Shown here piece after piece: positions 20,869 to 32,439 of a stretch of DNA of 64,000 bases. Each line of letters begins with the position of its first letter. The first letter of the stretch is position 1. Source of the stretch: Triangularia verruculosa. Lineage: Eukaryota > Ascomycota > Sordariomycetes > Sordariales > Podosporaceae. Position numbers and translations under genes: made by a program. The notes under the pieces are model-generated. The model searched no databases. It was not told the origin of the DNA and was given only the letters and a program-made list of their open reading frames with translations. Location of the stretch: positions 1 to 64,000 of the forward strand of contig MU863998.1 in assembly GCA_033296885.1 (NCBI GenBank), given 5' to 3'.

Positions 20869-23800
20869 TCAAACCCCAAACAACCCCCCACCATTCTTAG
20901 TCCTCTCCGCAACCCTCTTCATCAACTCCGCCTCCTCCCCTCCTCCAACAACCCCATTACTCCCCTCCCCATTCACCTGCGCCCTCGTCAACTCCTCAAA
21001 CGCCACCCTCACCGTCCTCTCCGCATACTCCTTCGTAGTCAAATACCACGCATCCGCTCTCGCCTTCTCAATATACTCCCTCAACACCTCATCCTCCCAC
21101 TTACTATCCCCCAAAATCTTCTTTTGCGCCGGCTCATCCAGCCCGCTAAACCGCATGTCCACCTCCTCTGTATATACCCCCAGGCACTCTGACGGTTTCA
21201 CAAAGGGGTGGAATTTGTCGTCTGAGAGCCCTGTTTCATATCAGTTAGTATATTATGATGAGAGGGTAGTGACGAAAAGAAAACTTACTCTGCTCAAAAA
21301 CAGCAAACAGCGCGTGGTACGTAGCTGTATGCCCGAGCAACTCCAGCTGCGCATCATCACCCTTCCCCTTGGTCTGGTTGACAGCCTTCCAATCGTCCCT
21401 CACAAAGCACCTCCTCCAAATCAACTTCACAGCCTTGGCACGTTCCTCGCCCTTGAGGCCGTACTTAGCGACCTTCAAAGCCAAACAGAACGGGTCCGGA
21501 ATGACGTCCTCGTACTTCTCCCCCAAGTCCGCCAGTGTGAGCAAATCAATCAGCGTAGCGGGCTGCAGCGACTCATGCTTAAGCAAGCGCGCCATCCCAT
21601 CCTCAAAAATCGAGTGAAGTGCCTTCTGTCGTTTCGGGATCAGCACGCCGTGCTCCTTGAGAACAAGCTCCAACTCAGCCGACTCGTCCACCCCGTCCCG
21701 GATGACGGGCAAGATCGTCTTGTAGAGCGTATCCTGGATCTTAATAAGCTCCAGCTCGTGCTCAATCTTTTCGAGACTGATGTTCTTCTTGGCCGATGCA
21801 TCAGAAGCCACACTGTTGCGGCCACGTCCGTTCGCAACAGACTGCTCAGCCTCCTCGGCCAGAAACGCCAGCTTGCCCAAGCTGAGCTCAATCTTCTTAT
21901 TCCAGACCTGCTGCTCGCGGCTCATTCCGAGATTGAGAAGGGTCTCGGCAGCATGGTCGATGTCCTTTTCTCGCTGGACGTCATTGATCCATGAGATCTT
22001 GGCAAGCTCAGGCTTGGTCCGGAGATACAGGGTGGCATAACCATGTCTGTCGTAAGGGAAGTCGAGAACAGCCTGAACTCCGCTGCTCTGAAGCAGAACC
22101 TCGTAGGCACGAAAGGCGAATTCGTCGCCGTATTGGTCGAAGAGGCCGCCCATTCGTTTCCTCTTCTCCTCGATAACGAACTCATTCTCGTCCGCCGCGG
22201 CTTGGGAAGCAGTGCCAGCACCCTTCTGTTCCAGAGATAGAATCTGCTGGACGACAACCTCGGCCAGGGCCGCAAAACCCTTGTACTCTTTGGCGAGTTG
22301 GATGGCCTCCTCCCATAGATCAAAGTCCTTGAGACGAGAGACCTTGTCGTAAATCTCCTCAGGGAAAGCCTGAGAATATAGCTTCCCACGCGACTGGATT
22401 TCCGGGACCTCACTCTGCCTCGCCCACGAGCCCTGGTCGGACATTGATTGCAGGTACTGGCTGATCAAAGCCGGCAGCAGAGCACGGGTCGATTCGAGCA
22501 GCTTCTTGTTGATGGGATTGCTCTCTTGCGCAGGCTGATGAGATTCGAGCCACTTAAAACAAAACTCAATCAGTCGCTTGTGGTTGTGGATGATGAGGTG
22601 AGTAGCACTCCAAGGTTCGGGGAAACCGTCGCCCCCCGGAACCTTCTCGCCGTCCACCCCATATTCCCTGGCCCTTGAAAGCCGAAACTTCCGCGCCTCG
22701 ACCAGTGCCCCATTCTCAACCGTGGAAGCTTCCCATGCCAATCGGGTCACCTCGTCGTCGCTGTTAACGAATCCCTTGGTGTAGATGTACTTGATGACCT
22801 GATAAGCCCAAGCAAGGAAGATGTCGAAGCGCCAGATGTCATGGATGAACCAATGTCGAACAGGATCGACCTCTCCTGCCGCCATGTTGAGGTCTGTCTT
22901 TTGGCTTTCGTGAATCCAGGCAACGATCTGCGAAACTACAGTCCTCTCTCCTTGAGGCCGCTGGCCGAGAAATTGCTCATGCATCTGCCAAACCCACGTC
23001 GCAACAGCAAGCTTTTCAGCATTGTAAAGAAGCTTCCAGCGGGTTTGGGCGTCGATCTCGACCGTCAGTTCACCAAGATAGGATATGAGGCCGTCCAAAT
23101 AGCTGATTCGTAACCTGAGGTTGTTCTCAAGAGAGGCTGGGATGTTGGAAATGAAGGGCGTTTTGGAGCTTAAAATTTCGTTGCTCAGCTCAATAGCGGC
23201 ATTTCCCATCTCGGTGGCAGAAAACGGGAGCTGTCTCTTGCCGCGGAACACGAGTGGGTTGTCGCCCTTGACGCCAAAGAAGACGGCCTGCTCAAGCTTG
23301 CTCTTTGCCGTGATTTGTGGTGGATGACTAGTAGTGAACCGGTCCACATCCGTGACAGCGACCCTGACAGCCCCAACGCCTTGCAACAAGAGCATGACGG
23401 CTGGGTTCTTGGTCCTGAGTCGGTGAATGCGCTGCCCATCGTGACCTTGATCATTGTTGCTGGGCTCTTCGATTCCGGAGCCAACGACCTGCAAAGAATC
23501 CTCGTCTCGGAAGTCAATCACGTCTTCGAACGTCGGAGGCAAAATGTGAGCACTATCCTGTAGCTGCACATCAGGGGATTCGGGGAGCGAGCCCATAGAG
23601 GCAACAACTACCGCCCGGTCAAACACGAGGAAAGCCACAAGCCCGGGTCGCGGTAGATGGAGCCGTGGTTTCTCGGCCGCACCAGGTCTGACGGGAGTGG
23701 TGTAGGACGTCACTGGCCGGACGTTACCAGGCAACAATCTGTCCCCGGCAAGGACCACCTCCACGATAGCATAGCGAGATTGGCGCCTGTCTGTATGTGA

Positions 23801-25174
23801 TACAAGCAGTAACCCATGCTGAGCTTCGTCACTGCCTAATCGAAGGCTTTGGTGGCTGAGTCGGCTCGCGGCGATATATTTTGATTCAAGTCCTCGCGGG
23901 ACGAAGGTAAAGTCGAGTACTTCGAAGGAATCTGCTGGAAAGCTTTGAGACTTTGGGTCGGCATAGTGGACAGCCTCAATCAGGTCGCTTCGCATGTCCC
24001 CGTCGGCGATCAACTCGTACTGGCCGCCGCGGTGAATCTTCCAGGAGGACAGTCTCCCCTTTGTGTTGGCAGCAACGATCACCCGTTCCCCGACATTCGC
24101 CCCATGACTGGCCCGCGCGGCAGCAATATCCGGCCGAGATGAAGATCCGGTGATGGCGTTGCGAATGTTGCCCAGGAACCCTCCCAGGTTGGTCGACAAG
24201 CCGTTGCGGAGGAATTGCACGGAAATTCCAGGGCGTCCGTGGGTATCCCTGACGCTCATGTAGGCAAGGCGGCCACTGCTGAAAACGAGGACGAAGCCAG
24301 ATGTTTCGGCGTTGACAATCTGAACAACATGCTCTCCGGAGAACATGCCTGCGATGGTGTCCTCGACGCCGTTCCGTTGTTGGCGGATGAAGTCGAGAGT
24401 GGCGGCGCTCGCAATAGATTCCCAGTAGGCAATCTTGCCGCTGACGGGCATAACAACCACCAAGCCTGGTTCATCAGAGGCAGCGGATGGGGGCACGAGA
24501 GAGCCGAGCGGGAGTGGGTCGTTGGCGTGCTTCGAGGGATACGGGAGCGTAAAGACGAACGTTTCGGGGGAAGAGACGGTCGATGCATATGGCCAGACAA
24601 AGGCATGGGTGTGGGTAAGACACAGAGCGTAACCGCTAGAAGAGTAGATGGCGCCCTGCTGTCGGTCTTTGGCAAGAATCAGTACTGGTCTTCTCGTGTC
24701 TGGGGATATAAGCAGGTCGGTCTTACTTTGCGCGTCGGCGCGGAGCCTATCCGGCAACGCTGGCAGCTTGCTCACTGTGTACGCATTGTTTTGTGTCTGC
24801 GATCCAATATTCGGTCAGCATGCATCAATAAAACCGCGGCATCATGGACGTACCAGAACAACACTCCCATCGCCCTTGTTTGGTCTCTCGCCAGCTTTTG
24901 GCTTCTTGAAGCGAACACTGAGCTCCCTTCGCGGCACACCAACATTCTCAATGCCGTCGCTCTTCGCGCCGAGCAGCGCCGTCTGGTCCGACTTGACCTC
25001 GAAGGTTTCGGGCGCGGCATCGGGATTCGCAAATGTGGTTTCCGACAATGGCAGCCTTTGCCTTTTAGCTTTGGGTTGCTGGGCTGGGTTCTCTCCGCTC
25101 AGAGGGCGCTGGCGACGACGACTGCTGCGTGTTCCCTTGGCGGGCCCGCCTTCTTGGAGGTTGGGCGAGAACAT
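20869..25174 (-). CDS. nup133: Nucleoporin NUP133 (Y-complex)
   Basis: Three exons: 25174-24854, 24796-21289 and 21230-20869, giving 1396 aa. NUP133 is the outer end of the Y-shaped Nup84/Nup107 complex, a structural scaffold of the nuclear pore. Exon 1 gives the basic disordered N-terminus (MFSPNLQEGG, then RSSRRRQRPLSGE and PKAKRQR). Exon 2 begins TQNNAYTVSKLPALPDRLR, the usual lead into the N-terminal beta-propeller, and continues through the alpha-helical stack of the Nup133/Nup155 fold (for example WFIHDIWRFDIFLAWAYQ and FDLWEEAIQLAKEYKGFAAL). Exon 3 supplies the last helices and ends GGGLFGV. The ArfGAP1-type lipid-packing motif of animal Nup133 was not searched for in detail. The gene is divergent from the AFG1-like gene about 1 kb away. 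Length fits the fungal family. Confidence 0.93.
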
Positions 25175-26220
25175 GGTGCTGTTCGCGGTCGCGACTTGAT
25201 GCCGTGATATTTTTTTTTTCCAGGTCCTGATGCTGCGCGACCTGGTGACGGGACCGGCGAAATAGGAAAGGTGTCGCTCTGTTTCGTAAAATTCGGGGAG
25301 TCGGTCAGCTACCTCAGCATGTCATGTGGTATCGTTAAGATGCTGGAAGCCGTCGATATCTGATAAATCGAGGCTGATATGTGCCTTTTTGGCGGGCAGG
25401 AAAGGATGGAATTGAAGGGCGATTCTGCTGCTCGGTTTGACCTCTCCAGGCGCGAGTGACGAAGCCTTCAGCGATTGGCCTGTGTTGACTTTGGCCAAAA
25501 AAGTATCGAGATGCTATTGGCTGTAGGGGCTCCAAACGTGGAGACCAAGCTGCCAGTGCTTTCTTCGCGCTAGTCCCCGATTGGGGAGCACTGCCAAGGC
25601 TGAGATCCCCACACTCTGAGAATGTTAGGGCGATACGTCAGGTCTTCGAGATGTTAGAGTTGCTCGAGCAATATCTGAGGTCTTGTAGGGTATGAATCGC
25701 TTTGTTGATTGTTTTTAGCTTGATAGAAATGTTGGTAAGGGGTTTTGGGATTTTCTGTCTACAATGGAGAGCTTGGTTGCAAGGGGAGGAGGTGGTATGT
25801 TGAAATCGTAGTTCGATATCGAGGTCGTGCGCTAACAGTCTTTTGTGCCTGGGAGCAACAATGCGATTCCCCAAGAAAGTTTCTTTACAAGAGGCTTTCA
25901 CTGGGTTTGAGCTCTGCAGGCTTTAATTTGTTCGCTTCTCTCTCGAATCCTTATTTCTTCTATTCTCTCGGGCTTCATATGGTCGTTTCGTCTCACTCAC
26001 GGGCCTCGACACCCGGCAATGGCATCCCTTCGCCGTTACGGATAGCAGATCTTGAGGATTTTTAGGAGACCACTTACAGTGACATCATCGCGGACTGCGG
26101 CTCCGTCGCGGTTTTATTCCGTCGCAACCACCACCACTCTTATCGCTGCTTCGATATGTTTTCTATGGAAGGACAAGTTGGTGGAGATATCTCATGCTTA
26201 TTGTCTCAGTATAATCAGTC
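25175..26220. promoter_or_regulatory. Divergent region nup133 / AFG1-like, possibly with 5' exons
   Basis: Holds both promoters. The last 200 bp (about 26020-26220) may include unannotated first exons of the AFG1-like gene coding a mitochondrial presequence; see the finding for that interval. Nothing else was recognised. Confidence 0.5.
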
Positions 26221-28149
26221 ATGAACCGAGCAGCCACAGCCATCACCATCACTGACCCCTTTGTCAAGTACACGTCTCTGATAGCGACCGGCGTATACAG
26301 CCCCGATGCGGCACAGTACCGCCTCGCCCACCACCTGCAAAAGATCTATGCAAGGCTGAAGGACTACAAGCCCACGCATGAATATCGAAGCAGGCTGGGC
26401 CAGATCGCAAGAGCTATTGATCCAGTCACGACAAATACAAATGGCGGAGATGATATTGCCTCTCCCACCCATCCCATCCGACGGAATCCGCTTTTCTCAA
26501 GGTTATTCCAACGAGATGAGACCAGAGACAGCCTTGCCCTGACACGGACGCTGACAGACCAGCAAGCCGCCCTCCATATCAACTCGCCCAAGGGTCTTTT
26601 CCTTTCTGGAGACGTAGGCACAGGCAAGTCGATGCTCCTGGATCTCCTAGCAGAGGGTCTACCCACTCAAGGCAAGAAAAGATGGCACTATAACACCTTC
26701 ATGCTCCACGCCTTTTCACGGCTGGAGGAGTTCCGAAAGTCACACTCCAAGATCTTATCTGTCCACGGCGCAGAGTACTCGCTGCTGTGGATAGCAAAGG
26801 AAATGGTCGAGCAGTCTCCCATTTTGTTTCTCGACGAGTTCCAGCTGCCTGACCGGGCTGCAAGCAAGATCATGAATAATCTTTTCATTGCATTTTTCCA
26901 GCTGGGTGGTGTCCTCATTGCCTCGTCCAACCGGATGCCCGAGGAGCTTGAGAAAGCTACAGGAGGGTATTACTCGCCACCAACTACCGGTGGTCTAGTG
27001 GAAAGAGTGTTGGGATATGGTAAGAGTCGGTATGGTGAGCTTTTTGGTGGGACCAGCGACTTTGCCAGCTTTCTGGAGGTTCTCAAGGCCCGGTGTGACT
27101 TTTGGCATATGGAGGGCACGCGGGATTGGCGGAGACGGGAAAACCATGTCAGTGCTACCGTCCCTGTGCCACAGTCGAATGCTTCCTCCGGCCCTTTACA
27201 TACCGATAGCTGGTCTACCAGGACTGCTGTCGACACAGCCGAGCCAGGTCAGGGACATGCTGAAGACTGCACTTTGGCATCAGCGCCAGCGATGTACTTT
27301 CTACCGTCGGAGGATCAGGGAACATGGCAGACCGTTTACTCAGAGACGGCCGAATGGGAACCAGCCTCCCACATAGTGTACGGGAGGAAGGTTACTGTCC
27401 CCAAACAGCGTGACGGGGTGGCTTGCTGGAGCTTTGATGACCTTGTGAGGTCTCTTGGGCCAGCTGACTACATCAGCCTGGCCTCCAACTACCACACCTT
27501 CATCGTCGACAATGTTCCAATTCTGGATTTCTCCATGAAGAACGAGGCCAGAAGGTTCATCACCTTCTTGGATGCTCTTTATGAGTCTAAATGCAAGCTC
27601 ATCGTCCGCGCCGAGGCCGGTCCCGACGACCTGTTCTTTCCGGAAATGAGGGCATCAGCGCGGCCACAAACCGGAGCTGATGGGCAAGAAGAGACCGTCG
27701 GCGACGCTACATACTCGGAAACCATTGCGGAAGTCTTTCAGGATCAGATGTCGCCATTCAGACCAAACATCTCGACATACGCCGACTCCAGAAATGCCAA
27801 ATACGACCCGGATCAAGATTCGGACTTTGGCAAAGAACAAGAAAACAAGATTGATTTTACAAGGACGGGAGGCTTCACAGGCGAAGACGAAAGATTTGCC
27901 TACAAGAGAGCCACCAGTAGACTGTGGGAGCTGTGCAGCGGGCAATGGCACGCTCGGGAAGGGGACTGGTGGCATCCTCTTGCGAAGGAGGCTAGGCATT
28001 GGGAAGGCAGGGAGGCGTCGAAGCCTATGCCTTGCCATTTAAGCCAGACACCCAAGAGCGAAATAACCATGGGTGAGCCAGTAGAGCTTGATGAGGCAGC
28101 TGGGTTGGAAAGGCTTAGAGTTCAAAGCTTGAAGAATAGAGCACTTTAA
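26221..28149 (+). CDS. AFG1/LACE1-like mitochondrial AAA-type ATPase
   Basis: Open frame of 642 aa from ATG 26221. The AFG1 family comprises mitochondrial P-loop ATPases that help degrade or export unassembled membrane proteins. Seen: the family start (DPFVKYTSLIATGVYSPDAAQ), RLAHHLQKIYARLKDY, Walker A GDVGTGKS at about 130-137, Walker B ILFLDEFQLPD, the sensor-like IASSNRMPEEL, and the C-terminal part with FIVDNVPILDFSMKNEARRFI. The first residues, MNRAATAITI, are a poor mitochondrial targeting signal, whereas the sequence just upstream in another frame resembles one. The true N-terminus is therefore likely longer and spliced. A polar insert of about 200 residues between the ATPase core and the C-terminal domain is longer than in yeast. 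It is followed by the phosphoesterase gene after only 102 bp. Confidence 0.87.
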   Translation: MNRAATAITITDPFVKYTSLIATGVYSPDAAQYRLAHHLQKIYARLKDYKPTHEYRSRLGQIARAIDPVTTNTNGGDDIASPTHPIRRNPLFSRLFQRDETRDSLALTRTLTDQQAALHINSPKGLFLSGDVGTGKSMLLDLLAEGLPTQGKKRWHYNTFMLHAFSRLEEFRKSHSKILSVHGAEYSLLWIAKEMVEQSPILFLDEFQLPDRAASKIMNNLFIAFFQLGGVLIASSNRMPEELEKATGGYYSPPTTGGLVERVLGYGKSRYGELFGGTSDFASFLEVLKARCDFWHMEGTRDWRRRENHVSATVPVPQSNASSGPLHTDSWSTRTAVDTAEPGQGHAEDCTLASAPAMYFLPSEDQGTWQTVYSETAEWEPASHIVYGRKVTVPKQRDGVACWSFDDLVRSLGPADYISLASNYHTFIVDNVPILDFSMKNEARRFITFLDALYESKCKLIVRAEAGPDDLFFPEMRASARPQTGADGQEETVGDATYSETIAEVFQDQMSPFRPNISTYADSRNAKYDPDQDSDFGKEQENKIDFTRTGGFTGEDERFAYKRATSRLWELCSGQWHAREGDWWHPLAKEARHWEGREASKPMPCHLSQTPKSEITMGEPVELDEAAGLERLRVQSLKNRAL

Positions 28150-28251
28150 AGTTTGGGTCCAGAAACTGGTATATAAAACGTGGCATTGTGCTCAAAATTC
28201 TCAAATTGTATTTTCTCCTTCATCACACACCAGCAACGCTCAACCGTCAAG

Positions 28252-29238
28252 ATGCAGCCCAACCGCGTCAAGACCAGCTTCTTCATCCTTTCAGATACAC
28301 ATGCTGAAAAGGGACTACAAATTCCCACGGTACCGGTTGATGTAGCGATACACTGCGGTGATATAACCGACGGATCCAAGATTGGTGAATTCCACACCTC
28401 CCTGGACCTCCTTCGCCGCATCAATGCTCCCTTGAAGCTGGTCATTGCCGGCAACCACGACTTTACTCTCGATGATTCGGCCTTCCGGACAAAGGTGGCC
28501 GAGTTCCAACGAGTGTACTCAGACTCTTCTGACGCACACCTTATCAAGGCTGAATACGGAGATGTGGGACAAGCCAGACAGCTACTAGCTTCAGAAAAAG
28601 AAAACAACATCGTCTTTTTAGACGATGGCATTCACACCTCCACGCTACAAAACGGAGCCAAATTAACGGTCTACGCCAGCCCCTTCACACCTTCTCCCGA
28701 TGCAGACAGCAGCTGGGGATTCCAATACCAACGAGGAGAACAACATGAGTTCAACATCACAAACGACGTGGGCGTTGTCATCACACACGGCCCACCAAAC
28801 GGAGTCCTCGATCGAACAGCATCCGGACAAAGACTGGGATGTGAACAGCTCTTCGCCGCCGTCGCCAAAGCACGCCCAAAAATCCACTGCTTCGGCCATG
28901 TTCACAACGGCTGGGGGGCAAAGCTTGTGGCATGGCGTGATACACCCAGCGAGACTCCGACTCACTTCAGCGATATTGACAACGGAAAGTCCGTCCTATT
29001 GGACAGTCTTGCTACTATCCTCCCGGGCAAGTGGGATACAGAAGACATGGCTCGAGAGAAGACAAGCCGGCTCCAGGATATGAGATTAACAGGGTACCTC
29101 AGAACAAGCCACTGCCTTGGTGATGAGCATCCAATTGCGCCAAACAAGACACTTTTCGTCAATGCAGCCGTCCAGGCGACTGAGCGAGGAACCCAGTTTC
29201 CATGGGTTGTTGATATCGATCTACCGGCTGCCACTTGA
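28252..29238 (+). CDS. Calcineurin-like metallophosphoesterase (MPPED/239FB-like)
   Basis: Single-exon gene of 328 aa; ATG at 28252 starts MQPNRVKTSFFILSDTH. All metal-binding motifs of the calcineurin-like phosphoesterase fold are present in order: SDTHAEKG (D-x-H), HCGDITDG (GD), AGNHDFTLD (GNHD), ITHGPPNGVLDRT and CFGHVHNGWG (GHxH). The arrangement with THGPP and GHVHxGWG is typical of the MPPED1/MPPED2 and fungal 239FB-like family, some of which hydrolyse cyclic nucleotides or phosphodiesters in vitro. The physiological substrate is unknown. No signal peptide or membrane segment is seen, so a cytosolic location is inferred. The gene starts 102 bp after the AFG1-like stop and its stop is 42 bp from that of the convergent glycosyltransferase gene. 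Confidence 0.9.
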   Translation: MQPNRVKTSFFILSDTHAEKGLQIPTVPVDVAIHCGDITDGSKIGEFHTSLDLLRRINAPLKLVIAGNHDFTLDDSAFRTKVAEFQRVYSDSSDAHLIKAEYGDVGQARQLLASEKENNIVFLDDGIHTSTLQNGAKLTVYASPFTPSPDADSSWGFQYQRGEQHEFNITNDVGVVITHGPPNGVLDRTASGQRLGCEQLFAAVAKARPKIHCFGHVHNGWGAKLVAWRDTPSETPTHFSDIDNGKSVLLDSLATILPGKWDTEDMAREKTSRLQDMRLTGYLRTSHCLGDEHPIAPNKTLFVNAAVQATERGTQFPWVVDIDLPAAT

Positions 29239-29280
29239 TCAATAGCGCGCCATGGATTCGAAAGCTTAGGGCTACCTTAT

Positions 29281-30767
29281 CTACTCGAGTGAGTTGGTCA
29301 AACTAAACTCCTCAAACCCCACCCCTTCCTCCCCCTCCCAAGCCTCCTCCCCCCCCTCCGGCCTAACAACCCCCGCCCACCCCCTCACCAACGCCCTCCA
29401 GTAGCACATCTCAGCCGCCTTTGAAAAATACCCGCCCCCCACAAACAACTCCCTCTGCCTGTCCGCAATCCCCTCGGCCACCTCTTGATTCCCCTCCAAC
29501 CACCTCACCGTCTCTTCCAAATCCGACCAATCAGGCTTGACAAACACCATATTCGCCTCTTCCCCCCTTACCCCCCTTTCCCAAGCAGCTTTTACCCTCT
29601 CCGTCCCATCCCATTTTTTGTTTCCTGTCAGCTCCCAGCTGAAGACAGGCCTGACGAGATGGGTGGTATGCTGCATCCACAAAATCGGGGGCGTCAAAAC
29701 AACAGACCGGCACATTTGCAAAAACTGGAACCGACCAGAGTAAGAAATCCCCTCGGTGTGGATTACGTATTTGTATTTACAAAAATCCTGGATGGGGAGG
29801 GCGTTGGTGGCGTTGCGGGACTTGTTGCCTGTCCAGTCTAGCTTTTGGACGTCAAAGATATCCGGGGAGGAGGCGGTTGTCTGTAAGAGTTTCTGGCGGA
29901 GGTGCGGGGAGAGGACGGAGTTGAACCAGGTTGTGCCGCGCCAGACTGCCTTTGGGATTTTGGAACGGAAGGAAAGGGTGGATTCGAGGGTGGTGATTTT
30001 TGAGGTGGCGGAGTAAAAGGATTTGATGAAGGGGAGGGGCCAGGACCAGAAGCTGAAGTGGGGGATGAGGAAGAGGCGCTGTTGCTGCTGCTGCTGGGGG
30101 GAAAGGGGACCGGCGGGGCGGGAGTAGACCCAGGCGGTGCCGAAGGGGGTGTCTTGGAAGTTGAGGGTGAAGATTGTGTCGGGGAGGGGGGAGGGGGAGG
30201 TGAGGAGGGCGCGGTTGAGTTGGTGGAGGGAGGCGGTGCGGGACTTTTGTCATGAAAGGTTAGTTGAGGAAAAAGAAAAAGGGAGGAGGTGGGTTTTACA
30301 TTTGACATCTCTGCGGATAGGTCTCTTCGACGCTGGGCGTGGATGATGTAGATTTGCCCGTCTTTGATCCTCCCTTGTAATGGGCCTTGGTTGTTGGAGT
30401 ACCTCTTCATCGTGAACGGGCCCTCGGCGACGGCATCGTCGATTTCTTTGGTGAGACCCGGGAAGGCGGCATTGCATTGGTCTTCGTCGAGAGATAGGTT
30501 GTTGAGAATCTCTGGTGGTAGGGGTCTTTGGCTCAACTGCTGTTTTGAGGGTGATGGCTTGACGGAGGGTGATGGAGGTGTCGTCCAGAGAAATACAAAG
30601 CAGTAAAACACCAGGAACCCTCCCACGATGAGTGTGATTTGTGTTATCCGTCGCTTTTGTCGGTGTTTCATCCTCATCCCCATCCCCATCCGACTCGACG
30701 AGGTGTGTATTATTGGGAGTGATATGGGTCTGGACGACATGGGGAGGCTGAATCGCTTCTCGAGCAT
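29281..30767 (-). CDS. GT90/CAP10-type glycosyltransferase, type II membrane protein
   Basis: Two exons, 30767-30300 and 30243-29281, joined in phase 0 give 476 aa. The donor is GTAAAA and the acceptor AAAAG with a CTAAC branch site; exon 2 has no Met codon until late, so it is easily missed by frame scanning. Topology: a short basic cytosolic tail, one membrane anchor at about 44-61 (LIVGGFLVFYCFVFLW), then a lumenal domain. CAP10-family features include KAVWRGTTWFNS, DWTGNKSRNA, FCKYKYVIHTEGISYSGRFQ, VVLTPPILWMQH, and the end YFSKAAEMCYW. The GT90 family includes Cryptococcus Cap10 and protein O-glucosyl/xylosyltransferases; in filamentous fungi most members are uncharacterised. A Golgi or ER sugar transferase is likely; donor and acceptor are unknown. 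The C-terminal end is Glu/Gly-rich and G-rich in DNA. Confidence 0.87.
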
Positions 30768-32439
30768 CTTGCCGGCTGGACCTCAACCCAGTGAGGATTT
30801 AGTAATGAATTTGGAATGAACCTTTGCAATAACCTCCCATTGAAATAGGATTGAGTGCAAGAATCACATCGATAAATAGGAGAGGCAAGTGGTGCTCGAC
30901 CGATGAGTACGGTATAAACCCTTCTCACATGCTGATTCCGCAACCATGAAAATGATATCGAAAAGATGTCATCGACGCCTGTCTCAAAACACGGAACAAA
31001 GACGGCAGGTAGCGTATAAAAACAAATGGACAGCAGCAGCAGCAGGGTCTAGCGAAGACTGACAAACAGTCCAAAATCTGGGGAGCGTCACATGTGTTTG
31101 GCTTGCGGGGGGTGCTTCCAAGAAGGCAAATCCCAGGTTCGACCAGCCATGGAGGTCCCCGCGGCGGCTCCTGCTCCGAAGCCATCGATCGTCCCGATAT
31201 AGAATATCATGCTCAACTTCCTCCCCCCTTCCCCAAATTTGATTCGAGGGGGGGATGTGTAGGTGTGTAACCTCTTGTCTTCCAACTCCGGCAAAAGATG
31301 GTATAAAACCCGGCAATTCCCTGCCGAGCAATTGGAGTAGAAAACCCATTCCACTCCAAACTCAGGATATATACATAATATACAATCTCAATGGACTCTC
31401 CCCTATTCTTCCAGTATGTGGTTTGTGCAACGTTTCTTTGTTGGTGGCTCTGAGGGGGAGGAGGAGTTGCTTGATTGGGATACTCACACAGCGGAGGAGG
31501 GAGACGTAAACGAGGCACGATGTAACCTTGACGGCTTCCCCACAATCGCTGCTGTCGCAGAGATCCGATTCCGTCTCTTGTTCCTCCTGTGGAGCGCGGT
31601 GGCGTCCGTGACCGTTGAACCCGCTAACGCACGATGTGTGCTGGTTTCCGGGTTCGTCGTGGGAAGCGAGACACGGCACGATAGGGTCGGTATAGCTTCA
31701 CTTTTGGGGATCTTTTAGGGATGACGTTGAGGGAGGGAGCACCTTGTGAGAGGAGGGCTCGAAGAGGCCTATCCGGCACTTTCTCGATCGCCAACTGACA
31801 ATCTCGTACCTTGATGTGTATAAACTACCTTGTAAGGCATAGGAGACAACTTGAAATGCGTACTTTTAGCACAACCTGGGTATTTCTATATATGAACCAA
31901 CCTGTAGGGCGTATCTACCATGTGCAAGGCACATAGACTTGTCGCACGAGGCGTGGGAATTATCTTTTTTAAGAGCGCAAAATATATTGTCATGTGTATC
32001 GATTGTTTTAGCAGGGCGCAAAGCTCTCTGATAACGTGTCCGTTCTATCTTGCGAGATCTCTTGATAACAACTTACAAACCAATCATCTGGTTCTTTAGG
32101 CATGTCCAATATCTCAGTAAACCTGTCTGACAACTGCAGTCCCTTTTTCCTCCAGGCTTTGCCTAGCTAGTATATTAAGTTTTTACATTCCTAAAATCTC
32201 TTCCATACCACCATTAAATCAATATCCATCACCCTTTGCCAACTCTCACTCATACCACCCTCTCACCTCCCACCAAATCCAAACCCCAACTTAAACCACC
32301 CCATTCCATTTTCGTTGTCATCTTCACCTGAACTTGACCAAGACGACAGATATCTCCGCCAAAAGCAAAAAAGATAATATTCACCAACCTAACCCTAAAC
32401 TCCTCAACACCAACCTTCCCCCCCCCCCCCCCATCTCCC
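30768..32439. other. 1.7-kb intergenic region
   Basis: No gene recognised. Reading frames here lack family support. The part from about 31830 to 32240 is AT-richer than the surroundings. A 15-base C run (32418-32432) sits just before the stop of the TRAPP gene. Confidence 0.5.
32418..32432. repeat. poly-C homopolymer, 15 C
   Basis: Homopolymer run 8 bp beyond the stop codon of the minus-strand gene at 32440. Confidence 0.9.

Noticed and set aside
20852..21994. 380-codon plus-strand frame
   Set aside because: Opposite nup133 exons 2 and 3; crosses the nup133 intron without function.
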